A stretch of DNA of 64,000 nucleotides from Streptomyces sp. PKU-EA00015 (lineage in GTDB: Bacteria; Actinomycetota; Actinomycetes; Streptomycetales; Streptomycetaceae), in the NCBI RefSeq assembly GCF_013387495.1, contig NZ_JABZEE010000005.1, forward strand, positions 186,001-250,000. The letters run 5' to 3'. This document shows, piece by piece, positions 1 to 6,995 of the stretch; within the stretch, counting starts at the first letter, position 1; each line of letters starts with the position of its first letter. The translations under genes and the position numbers were made by a program. The notes below the pieces were generated by a model that was not told the origin of the DNA, ran no database searches, and saw nothing but the letters and a program-made list of their open reading frames with translations.

Positions 1-67
1 CGACCATGAACCCTCCGGCCGCAAGTAGACGAGACGGACTTCTCCAGGGCCTGATGCCCCCCGACTG

Positions 68-96
68 TTGAACTTGACGTCGGATTCAATTATACA
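68..96 (+). promoter_or_regulatory. Probable sigma-70-type promoter of the catabolic operon
   Basis: A -35 hexamer TTGAAC (68-73), a 17-nt spacer and a -10 hexamer TATACA (91-96) lie upstream of the first gene, predicting a start near 103 and a leader of about 68 nt. TTGAA (68-72) and TTCAA (85-89) form an inverted repeat inside the promoter and could be a repressor site; that is inference. No gene is visible in positions 1-67. Confidence 0.55.
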
Positions 97-170
97 GGTG
101 GTCGGGAGCACGGCCGCAGCATCTCGGGCCGTGGTCGGCACCGCACGCCCCGCCACGGAGAGGGTTCGCT

Positions 171-989
171 GTGAACGTTGAACAAAGAGTCGCCGTCGTC
201 ACCGGGGGCGGTGGAGGCATCGGCGGCGCGCTGGTCGCACGGCTCGCTCGCGAGGGTGCGCGGGTCGTCGTCGCAGACCTCGACGCGGACACCGCGCAGG
301 CGGTGTCGGAGAGAGTCAACGCCGACCACCCCGGAAGCACCGTCAGCGCCGGCGCCGACGCGTCGGACACCGCCCAGATCCAGCAGTTGATCGACCTGGC
401 GGAGAGCGCGTTCGGTCCGGTCGACCTCTACTTCGCGAACGCGGGCATCGCCGGGGCACCGGGCCTCGACGTGAGCGAGCAGGACTGGGACGTCTCGATC
501 GACGTGAACCTTCGAGCTCACATCCGTGCGGCGAAGCTGCTGGTGCCGGGGTGGCTCGAGCGCGGCGAGGGCTACTTCGTCAGCACCGCCTCGGCGGCCG
601 GGCTGCTCACCCAGATCGGCTCCGCCACGTACTCCGTCACCAAGCACGCGGCCGTCGGCTTCGCCGAATGGCTGAGTGTCACCTATGGCGATCGCGGGGT
701 CCATGTCAGCTGCCTGTGCCCGATGGGGGTGAACACCAGGATGCTGTCCTTGGGGAAGGACTCCGGGGACGGGCTGGGACGAGCGGCCACGCAGGCCGTC
801 ACCTCCGCGGGTGACGTCCTCGAGCCGGCCGAGGTCGCCGACGCCGTCCTCGCCGCGATCGAGGAGGAGCGCTTCCTGATCCTGCCGCACGAAGACGTTC
901 TGGACATGTACCGGCAGAAGGGCTCGGACTACGACCGGTGGCTGCGCGGCATGCGCCGCTACCAGAACTCTCTGCTGGCGCAGGCATGA
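171..989 (+). CDS. SDR-family NAD(P)-dependent oxidoreductase
   Basis: Short-chain dehydrogenase/reductase of 272 residues, a normal length for a classical SDR. The cofactor motif is TGGGGGIG (11-18), the structural NAG is at 90-92, and the active site is Ser141 with Tyr154-xxx-Lys158 (YSVTK). The C-terminus after residue 220 (ending [12 protein letters not shown]) departs from FabG and resembles SDRs found in acyl-CoA degradation clusters. The GTG start follows a GGAG-type ribosome site and is the first start after the predicted promoter. The stop overlaps the next gene by 4 nt (ATGA), so the two are translationally coupled. It probably oxidises or reduces a hydroxyl or keto group on an acyl-CoA intermediate; the substrate cannot be read from sequence. 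Confidence 0.9.
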   Translation: MNVEQRVAVVTGGGGGIGGALVARLAREGARVVVADLDADTAQAVSERVNADHPGSTVSAGADASDTAQIQQLIDLAESAFGPVDLYFANAGIAGAPGLDVSEQDWDVSIDVNLRAHIRAAKLLVPGWLERGEGYFVSTASAAGLLTQIGSATYSVTKHAAVGFAEWLSVTYGDRGVHVSCLCPMGVNTRMLSLGKDSGDGLGRAATQAVTSAGDVLEPAEVADAVLAAIEEERFLILPHEDVLDMYRQKGSDYDRWLRGMRRYQNSLLAQA

Positions 990-1798
990 CCGGCGAACCC
1001 GACGAGCTCGTCCTCGCCGAACACCGCGGGCCGGTGCTGGTGCTCACGTTCAACCGGCCGGCCAAGCTGAATGCCTGGACCGACGAACTCGAAGACCGCT
1101 ACTTCGCGCTGCTCGACGCCGCCGAGGACGACCCGGACGTACGCGCCGTCGTGGTCACCGGCGCGGGACGCGGGTTCTGCGCCGGCGCGGACCTCCAGCG
1201 GCTGCAGGCGGTGGGCGAGGTCCTGGACGCGGACAGGGCCCGGCGCCGGCCGCGCGACGTGCCGCTGACCCTGCGCAAACCGCTGATCGGTGCGGTGGGC
1301 GGGGTGGCCGCGGGCCTGGGCATGGTGGAGGCGCTCTACTGCGACATCCGTTTCGGCTCGCCCTCGGCCCGGTTCACCACGGCATTCGCGCAGCGCGGGC
1401 TGATCGCCGAGTACGGGATCTCCTGGCTGTTGCCGCGGCTGGTGGGGCACAGCCGGGCCGCGGACCTGCTGCTGTCGAGTCGCATGGTGGACGCCGAGGA
1501 GGCACTGCGTATCGGACTCCTCGACCACCTGGTCCCCACCGGCAGTGTGGTCGATGCCGCTGTCGCGTACGCCGCAGATCTGGCGACGCGCTGCTCCCCG
1601 GCATCCATGGCCACGATCAAGAACCAACTCCGCAGCGACGCGGACGGCACCTACGCCGATTCCTCGGCCCGGGCGGAAGGCGCCATGCTCCAGGCCTTCC
1701 GCGGAGCCGATTTCGTCGAAGGCGTGGCCAGTCACCTCGACAAGCGCCCGCCGAGCTTTCCCTCCCTACCCGTCAGGAGTTCAGATGTCCCTGTTTGA
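986..1798 (+). CDS. Enoyl-CoA hydratase/isomerase family protein
   Basis: Crotonase-fold protein of 270 residues that should hydrate or isomerise an enoyl-CoA in the cytoplasm. The oxyanion-hole segments are FCAGADL (64-70) and GGVAAGLGM (105-113). The acid/base region [17 protein letters not shown] (135-151) has one glutamate (E142), while the other usual position is not an obvious glutamate, so isomerase or another crotonase chemistry is possible. The ATG at 986 overlaps the preceding stop. The 3' end overlaps the downstream acyl-CoA dehydrogenase by 14 nt. A second hydratase domain occurs in the fused protein at 6996, so the two probably act on different substrates or steps. Confidence 0.9.
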   Translation: MTGEPDELVLAEHRGPVLVLTFNRPAKLNAWTDELEDRYFALLDAAEDDPDVRAVVVTGAGRGFCAGADLQRLQAVGEVLDADRARRRPRDVPLTLRKPLIGAVGGVAAGLGMVEALYCDIRFGSPSARFTTAFAQRGLIAEYGISWLLPRLVGHSRAADLLLSSRMVDAEEALRIGLLDHLVPTGSVVDAAVAYAADLATRCSPASMATIKNQLRSDADGTYADSSARAEGAMLQAFRGADFVEGVASHLDKRPPSFPSLPVRSSDVPV

Positions 1799-3014
1799 CA
1801 TGTCGGACCGCGCCAAGAAGTACCAGGCGGATCTGCTCGAGTTCATGGACTCGCACATCTACCCCGCCGAGGAGGTCTACCACGAGCAGATGCACGCGTC
1901 GGGCGACCCGAATTTCCACCCGCCGATCCTGGAGGATCTCAAGGCGGAGGCGCGTAAGCGCGGCCTGTGGAACCTCTTTCACCCGCACCCCGAGTGGGGC
2001 CCGGGGCTGACGAATCTCGAATACGCGCCGCTGGCCGAGATCATGGGGCGCAGTCACATCGCCTCCGAGGCGTGCAACTGCAACGCCCCCGACACCGGCA
2101 ACATGGAGGTGCTCACGCTCTTCGGCACCGACGAGCACAAGGAGAAGTACCTCAAGCCCTTGCTCGACGGGACGATGGCCTCGGCCTTCGCGATGACCGA
2201 GCCGCGCGTGGCCAGCTCCGACGCCACCAATATCGAGTTGCGGATGGAGCGCGACGGCGACGAGTACGTGCTCAACGGCCGCAAGTGGTTCGCTTCCAAT
2301 GCCCTGCACCGCAATTGCCAGGTGCTCATCGTCATGGGGAAGACGGACCCCACCGCTGCCCCGCACCGGCAGCAGTCGATGATGGTCGTCCCGATCGACG
2401 CCCCCGGGATCACGGTGATGCGCGGGCTGCCGGTGTTCGGCTACCAGGACCGTGAGGGGCACGCCGAGATCGACTTCACCGACGTGCGGGTGCCGGCCAA
2501 GGACGTGCTCAAGGGCGAGGGCGAGGGCTTCGCGATCAGCCAGGCCCGGCTCGGGCCCGGTCGTATCCACCACTGCATGCGGGCGATCGGTGCGGCCGAG
2601 CGGGCGCTGGAGCTGATGTGCCGGCGCGCGCAGTCACGGGTGACGTTCGGTCGTCCGGTTGCCGAGCGGTCCAACATCCAGGACTGGATCGCGGAGGCGC
2701 GCATCGACATCGAGATGATCCGCCTGCTCACGCTCAAGGCCGCGTATCTGATGGACACGGTCGGGAACAAGGAAGCGCGCACCGAGATCGCGGCCATCAA
2801 GGTGGCCGCCCCCAACATCGCGCTGAAGATCGTCGACCGCGCCATCCAGGTGCACGGGGCAGCGGGAGTGACCGAGGACTTCCCGTTGGCGATGATGTAC
2901 GCGGGTCTGCGGACGCTGCGGCTGGCGGACGGTCCCGACGAGGTCCACAAGCGGGCCATCGCCAGGCAGGAACTGCGGCAGTACCGCGACGCGGCCACGG
3001 CAGCGGTGAGTTGA
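1785..3014 (+). CDS. ACAD10/11-type acyl-CoA dehydrogenase
   Basis: Flavin acyl-CoA dehydrogenase of 409 residues. It carries signatures of the ACAD10/ACAD11 branch: [15 protein letters not shown] (135-149), [11 protein letters not shown] (256-266), HGAAG (357-361) and ADGPDEVH (381-388). In mammals ACAD10/11 join an APH-like kinase domain to such a dehydrogenase and process 4-hydroxyacyl-CoA through a 4-phosphoryl intermediate; the bacterial levulinate enzyme LvaC is of the same type. Here the kinase is a separate gene at 3791, two genes downstream. The ATG at 1785 is preceded by AGGAG (1775-1779); longer open frame upstream only shadows the hydratase. Specificity for a 4-phosphoacyl-CoA is inference from family and neighbour. 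Confidence 0.92.
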   Translation: MSLFDMSDRAKKYQADLLEFMDSHIYPAEEVYHEQMHASGDPNFHPPILEDLKAEARKRGLWNLFHPHPEWGPGLTNLEYAPLAEIMGRSHIASEACNCNAPDTGNMEVLTLFGTDEHKEKYLKPLLDGTMASAFAMTEPRVASSDATNIELRMERDGDEYVLNGRKWFASNALHRNCQVLIVMGKTDPTAAPHRQQSMMVVPIDAPGITVMRGLPVFGYQDREGHAEIDFTDVRVPAKDVLKGEGEGFAISQARLGPGRIHHCMRAIGAAERALELMCRRAQSRVTFGRPVAERSNIQDWIAEARIDIEMIRLLTLKAAYLMDTVGNKEARTEIAAIKVAAPNIALKIVDRAIQVHGAAGVTEDFPLAMMYAGLRTLRLADGPDEVHKRAIARQELRQYRDAATAAVS

Positions 3015-3015
3015 G

Positions 3016-3798
3016 ATGGCAGGACTCGATCTCACCGGTCGTACCGCCGTCGTCACCGGCGCCTCGCGCGGTATCGGGCTGGCGATCGCCCAGGCCATCG
3101 CCGCGGCCGGCGGAAACGTCGTCCTCACCTCCCGGTCCCAGGAGGCGGCGGACGCCGCCGCGGCCCGGGTGGGCCGGTCAGCGCTGGGGGTCGGTGCGCA
3201 CGCGGTCGACGAAGAGGCGGCCCAGCGCTGTGTGGACCTGACGCTCGAGCGCTTCGGAAGCCTGGACATCCTCGTCAACAACGCGGGGACCAACCCGGCC
3301 TTCGGGCCCGTTATCGACCAGGACCACGGGCGGTTCGCCAAGACCTTCGACGTGAACCTGTGGGCTCCCGTCCTGTGGACGGGTCTGGCCACGCGGGCCT
3401 GGATGGGCGAGCACGGCGGGGCGGTCGTCAACACCGCGTCGGTCGGCGGCATGGCCTTCGAGGCGAACATCGGGTTGTACAACGCGTCGAAGGCCGCACT
3501 CATCCATCTCACGAAGCAACTGGCCCTGGAACTCTCGCCGAAGGTTCGCGTCAACGCGGTGGCGCCGGGTGTCGTGCGCACGAAGCTGGCCGAGGCTCTG
3601 TGGAAGGAGCACGAGCAGGCCGTGTCGGCGTCGACGGCGCTCGGGCGGATAGGAGAGCCTGCCGACATCGCCTCGGCGGTCGCCTACCTCGTCTCGGACG
3701 CCGCCAGTTGGATCACCGGCGAGACCATGGTGATCGACGGCGGGCAACTGCTCGGTGACGCGCTCCCGTTCAGGCAAGGAGCCGGCATCGGTGTCTAG
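3016..3798 (+). CDS. SDR-family oxidoreductase, FabG-like
   Basis: Classical SDR of 260 residues. The cofactor motif is TGASRGIG (14-21), NNAG is at 88-91, the catalytic serine is Ser142 and Tyr155-xxx-Lys159 is YNASK. The C-terminal pattern (GRIGEPADIASAVAYL, then ITGETMVIDGG) is that of FabG-like and 3-hydroxyacyl or secondary-alcohol dehydrogenases. It starts one base after the acyl-CoA dehydrogenase stop and its own end overlaps the kinase gene by 8 nt, so it is embedded in the operon. A role such as the LvaD-type interconversion of 4-keto and 4-hydroxyacyl-CoA would suit its position, but this is inferred and not shown by sequence. Confidence 0.92.
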   Translation: MAGLDLTGRTAVVTGASRGIGLAIAQAIAAAGGNVVLTSRSQEAADAAAARVGRSALGVGAHAVDEEAAQRCVDLTLERFGSLDILVNNAGTNPAFGPVIDQDHGRFAKTFDVNLWAPVLWTGLATRAWMGEHGGAVVNTASVGGMAFEANIGLYNASKAALIHLTKQLALELSPKVRVNAVAPGVVRTKLAEALWKEHEQAVSASTALGRIGEPADIASAVAYLVSDAASWITGETMVIDGGQLLGDALPFRQGAGIGV

Positions 3799-4825
3799 CG
3801 TGGACGTCGTCGGAATCGACGCCGGGGCGGTGAGCCGCTGGTTCCAGACCCTCGGCGTCGACTTCGCCGGGCCCTTGGCCTTCGAACGCATCGGCCTCGG
3901 CCAGTCGAATCTGACCTATCTCGTACGGGACCAGGGCGGCCGCAGGTGGGTGCTGCGGCGCCCGCCACTGGGTCGCCTGCTGGCATCGGCGCACGACGTG
4001 GCCCGCGAGGCACGGATTCTGACCGCGCTGGAGGGCACCGCCGTCCCCACCCCGCGGGTGCTCGGGCTGACCGGTGATCCTGCCGTGACCGATGCCCCAC
4101 TGCTGCTCATGGAGTTCGTGGACGGCCAGGTCGTCGACACGATGTCGATCGCACAGTCGTTGACGCCCGAGCACCGCCGGGCGATCGGGATGTCGTTGCC
4201 GCGGACGCTGGCGAAGATCCACGCGGTCGGTCTCGAGGCGACCGGGCTGACCGGTCTGGCCGGCCACAAGCCGTACGCGCAGCGCCAGCTCAAGCGGTGG
4301 TCGGGCCAGTGGGAGAGGTCCAGGACCCGCGAGCTGCCCGCCCTCGGGGATCTCACCCGGCGCCTCGTCGCGGCCGTCCCGGAGCAGCGCGAAGTGACGC
4401 TTGTGCACGGCGACTTCCATCTGCGCAACGTCATCACCTCCTACGACAGCGGGGAGGTGACCGGGGTGCTCGACTGGGAGTTGTCGACATTGGGTGATCC
4501 GTTGGCGGACATGGGCAGCCTGCTGGCCTACTGGCCTGCCAAGGGTGAGAACACCTCGGGCGACTTCGGCGCTGCCTCTCTCGACGGCTTCCCGACCCGA
4601 GAGGAACTCGTGGCCGTCTACTCGGCGGCGTCGGGACGCGACCTGACGGCGCTGGGCTACTGGCACGCGATGGGACTGTGGAAGGTCGCGATCATCGCGG
4701 AAGGCGTCATGCGCCGCGCGATGGACGAACCGCGGAACAAGGCCGCGTCCGGGACCCCGACCGCGGAGCGCATCGACGCGCTGGTGGCGAAGGCCCACGA
4801 AGTCGCGGACACGGCAGGCATCTGA
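3791..4825 (+). CDS. APH-like phosphotransferase (ACAD10/11 kinase-domain homologue)
   Basis: Aminoglycoside-phosphotransferase-fold kinase of 344 residues matching the N-terminal domain of ACAD10/11 and bacterial LvaA more than antibiotic kinases. Seen: GQSN in the nucleotide loop (37-40), the LRRPP strand (56-60), the catalytic loop HGDFHLRN (206-213) and the metal-binding DWE (228-230) followed by STLGDPLAD. It lies close to the ACAD10/11-type dehydrogenase, and this pairing is known to phosphorylate the 4-hydroxyl of a 4-hydroxyacyl-CoA. The GTG at 3791 is chosen because AAGGAG (3776-3781) lies 9 nt upstream; GTG 3800 is an alternative. It is unlikely to confer aminoglycoside resistance given family and context. 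No small LvaB-like partner is visible. Confidence 0.88.
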   Translation: MSSVDVVGIDAGAVSRWFQTLGVDFAGPLAFERIGLGQSNLTYLVRDQGGRRWVLRRPPLGRLLASAHDVAREARILTALEGTAVPTPRVLGLTGDPAVTDAPLLLMEFVDGQVVDTMSIAQSLTPEHRRAIGMSLPRTLAKIHAVGLEATGLTGLAGHKPYAQRQLKRWSGQWERSRTRELPALGDLTRRLVAAVPEQREVTLVHGDFHLRNVITSYDSGEVTGVLDWELSTLGDPLADMGSLLAYWPAKGENTSGDFGAASLDGFPTREELVAVYSAASGRDLTALGYWHAMGLWKVAIIAEGVMRRAMDEPRNKAASGTPTAERIDALVAKAHEVADTAGI

Positions 4826-4880
4826 CCCGATCGCATGCCCACGGGACTTTGACACTCACGCATACACGAAAGGAGCGGTG

Positions 4881-5018
4881 ATGAGGCAAGCAGTCCTCGT
4901 ATCGGCGGCGCGTACGCCGATCGTGAACGCCCACCGGGGCGCGTTCGACAACACCGAGGGACAGGAGCCGGCGGCGCACGCGACCGGCGCGGCGGGGCTG
5001 TTCGAGGTGGTGTCGTGA
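4881..5018 (+). pseudogene. Thiolase remnant (N-terminus joined to C-terminus)
   Basis: A 45-codon frame with a good ribosome site (AAGGAG before ATG 4881). It begins MRQAVLVSAARTPIVNAHRG, the standard N-terminus of an acetyl-CoA acyltransferase, then FDNTEG and EPAAHA, and ends abruptly with TGAAGLFEVVS. The last part resembles thiolase C-termini of the GxGAAGLFEV type, so the reading frame looks like an in-frame internal deletion of about 1 kb that removed the active-site Cys, His and Cys residues. The GTGA overlap with the next gene is what an intact thiolase would have had. It cannot be a functional thiolase. The C-terminal assignment rests on a short match and is less certain than the N-terminal one. 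Confidence 0.72.
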
Positions 5019-5812
5019 ACCCCGCCGCACTGTTCGACGTCAGCGGAAAGACCGTGGTGGTGACCGGCGGCTCACGCGGAATCGGGCTGATGATCGCGCA
5101 CGGTTTTGTGGCGGCCGGGGCCACGGTGATCATCTCTTCCCGCAAGGCCGAGGCGTGCGAGAAGGCGGCAGCGGAGTTGTCCGCCCTGACGTCCGCCGGC
5201 GCCGGAACCTGTCTGGCGCACCCGGCGGACCTGTCCACCGCCGAGGGCCTCGAGAGCCTGGCCGAGCGGGTCGCGGAGGTCGCGCCGCGGCTGAACGTCC
5301 TGGTCAACAATGCGGGAGCCGCGTGGGGTGCGCCGTTCGGCGAGTTCCCCGACTCGGGCTTCGACAAGGTGATGAACGTCAACGTCAAGGCCGTCTTCTC
5401 GCTGACACAACGGCTGCTTCCGCAGTTGCGGGCGGCAGCCACCGCCGAGGACCCCGCGCGAGTGATCAACATCGGGTCGATCGACGGGCTCGTCGTCTCC
5501 GCCTCCGACAACTTCTCCTACGTCGCGAGCAAGGCGGCGGTGCACATGCTGACCCGCAAGACGGCCGCCACGCTCGCGAGTGATCACATCACCGTCAACG
5601 CCCTCGCCCCCGGCCCGTTCCCGACCAGGATGATGGCGCACGTCCTGGAGGACCCCGAGCTGCGGGACGACGTGGTCGAACGGGTGCCCCTCGGCCGCGT
5701 CGGCACCCCCGAGGACATCGCGAGTGCGGCGATCTTCCTCGCCTCCCGCGCGGGCGCATACCTGACCGGCACGGTGATCCCCGTGGACGGCGGGATCTCC
5801 GGGACGCGCTGA
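5015..5812 (+). CDS. SDR-family oxidoreductase
   Basis: Classical SDR of 265 residues. The cofactor site is TGGSRGIG (17-24), NNAG is at 98-101, the catalytic serine is Ser155 and Tyr169-xxx-Lys173 is YVASK. The C-terminal GRVGTPEDIASAAIFL and PVDGG segments are typical. The central loop LRAAATAEDPARVINIGS is shared with RhlG-like reductases. The GTG start overlaps the stop of the thiolase remnant (GTGA), so its translation once depended on, and may still use, coupling to that short frame. It is the third SDR of the operon, and sequence alone does not say which step it performs. A decayed ligase fragment follows within 80 bp. Confidence 0.9.
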   Translation: MNPAALFDVSGKTVVVTGGSRGIGLMIAHGFVAAGATVIISSRKAEACEKAAAELSALTSAGAGTCLAHPADLSTAEGLESLAERVAEVAPRLNVLVNNAGAAWGAPFGEFPDSGFDKVMNVNVKAVFSLTQRLLPQLRAAATAEDPARVINIGSIDGLVVSASDNFSYVASKAAVHMLTRKTAATLASDHITVNALAPGPFPTRMMAHVLEDPELRDDVVERVPLGRVGTPEDIASAAIFLASRAGAYLTGTVIPVDGGISGTR

Positions 5813-5890
5813 CCGGCCGCATGTGAAGGTCAGCGCGCCCACACGGGAGCCCCCACACTCATCAACCTGAGGACCGGCGGATCTGCCGAG

Positions 5891-6030
5891 CCCGACGAGC
5901 CGGCCGCCTGCTGCCGCGAGCACCTGGCCGCCTGCAAGGCCCCTCGGGCCGTCAGCGTCCGGGACGGTTGTCCAAGACCACCGGCGGCAAGATCGCGCGC
6001 CGCGAACTGCGCGGGGCGACGTCCGCGTGA
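5891..6030 (+). pseudogene. Acyl-CoA ligase C-terminal remnant with frameshift
   Basis: Between the SDR and the thioesterase the DNA still encodes the end of an AMP-forming acyl-CoA synthetase in two frames. One frame (to about 5965) reads CREHLAACKAPRAVSVRD, and the other (5968-6030) reads LSKTTGGKIARRELRGATSA then TGA. Together these match the family ending in which a lysine in PKTxxGKI precedes RRELR. A single missing base near 5966 explains the switch. The roughly 1.4 kb of ligase that should precede it is absent. The TGA overlaps a GTG at 6027 that could once have started the thioesterase, indicating former coupling. It is non-functional. Confidence 0.7.
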
Positions 6031-6050
6031 CGAGCGAGAGGAGCGAGAGG

Positions 6051-6932
6051 ATGGCCGGCCTGCGAGAGGTCCTGGCCCTCGACGAGATCGCGCCGGACCG
6101 GTTCCGGTCCGGCCCGATCCCCAGCGAGTGGGCGCGGACGTTCGGTGGCCAGATCGCCGCCCAGTCGCTGATGGCCGCGGCGCGCACCCTCGACCGGTCG
6201 TACTCGGCTCACTCGCTGCACGGCTACTTTCTGCTGCCCGGCCGTCCGCACGAGCCGACGGACTTTTCGGTCGAGCGGATCCGCGACGGTGGCAGCTTCT
6301 GCGCCCGCCGGGTGACCGCGGTCCAGGCGGGGGAGGCGATCTTCACGATGACGGCGTCGTTCCATCGCGGGGACGAAGGGTTCTCCCACCAGGTGGACAT
6401 GCCGGCGGTGCCGGCACCTGACGACATCCCGGAGTCCGACAGCATCAACGGCTGGGGGATGCCGCGGCCCGCGGAGTGGCGCCACTGGGAGATGCGATGG
6501 GTGCCCCCGGGGGAGGTCGTCCACGTTCCGGAGGCGCCGGCCTGCCAGCGGGTGTGGATCCGGTACGGGCGTCCGCTGCCGGATGACGGTGCCGTCCATG
6601 CCTGCGCACTGACCTATCTCAGCGACATCGCGCTGCTGGGATCCGCGCGGCTGCCACATCCCCGAACCGCCGTACAGGGTGCCTCGTTGGACCACTCGCT
6701 GTGGTTCCTGCGTCCCTTCCGTGCGGACGAGTGGCTGCTGTACGACCAGGTCTCCCCTTCGGCCGAGCACGGCCGGGCGCTCACCCGCGGAAGGCTGTTC
6801 GACACGGGCGGGCGTCTGGTGGCCGCCGTCGCGCAGGAGGGACTCATGCGCTTCGAACGGCCCCGGTCGATGGCGGGCCGCGACACAGAAGAAGGGACGC
6901 GTGGTGCGCACGCCTCGGCGAGCGTTCCGTGA
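6051..6932 (+). CDS. tesB: Acyl-CoA thioesterase II
   Basis: TesB-type double-hotdog thioesterase of 293 residues, close to the family length. It hydrolyses acyl-CoA to free acid and CoA. The N-terminal hotdog includes WARTFGGQIAAQSLMAA and HSLHGYFLLPG; the C-terminal hotdog contains ASLDHSLWFLRPFRADEWLLY and GRALTRGRLFDTGGRLVAAVAQEGL, a strongly conserved TesB stretch that carries the catalytic region. ATG 6051 is preferred because AGGAG (6039-6043) lies 7 nt upstream; a GTG at 6027 in the same frame overlaps the ligase remnant stop. In this operon it may drain stalled acyl-CoA and recycle CoA. The downstream gap to the next gene is short. Confidence 0.9.
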   Translation: MAGLREVLALDEIAPDRFRSGPIPSEWARTFGGQIAAQSLMAAARTLDRSYSAHSLHGYFLLPGRPHEPTDFSVERIRDGGSFCARRVTAVQAGEAIFTMTASFHRGDEGFSHQVDMPAVPAPDDIPESDSINGWGMPRPAEWRHWEMRWVPPGEVVHVPEAPACQRVWIRYGRPLPDDGAVHACALTYLSDIALLGSARLPHPRTAVQGASLDHSLWFLRPFRADEWLLYDQVSPSAEHGRALTRGRLFDTGGRLVAAVAQEGLMRFERPRSMAGRDTEEGTRGAHASASVP

Positions 6933-6995
6933 TCCCCCCGTCCCCGACCTTCGCCGAAATCCGTCTGTCAAAGAATTCAGGAAGTGGTGCCAGGC

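Noticed and set aside
3791..4825. Aminoglycoside resistance gene
   Set aside because: It shares the APH fold, but the sequence and the ACAD10/11-type neighbour place it with acyl-CoA-linked kinases.
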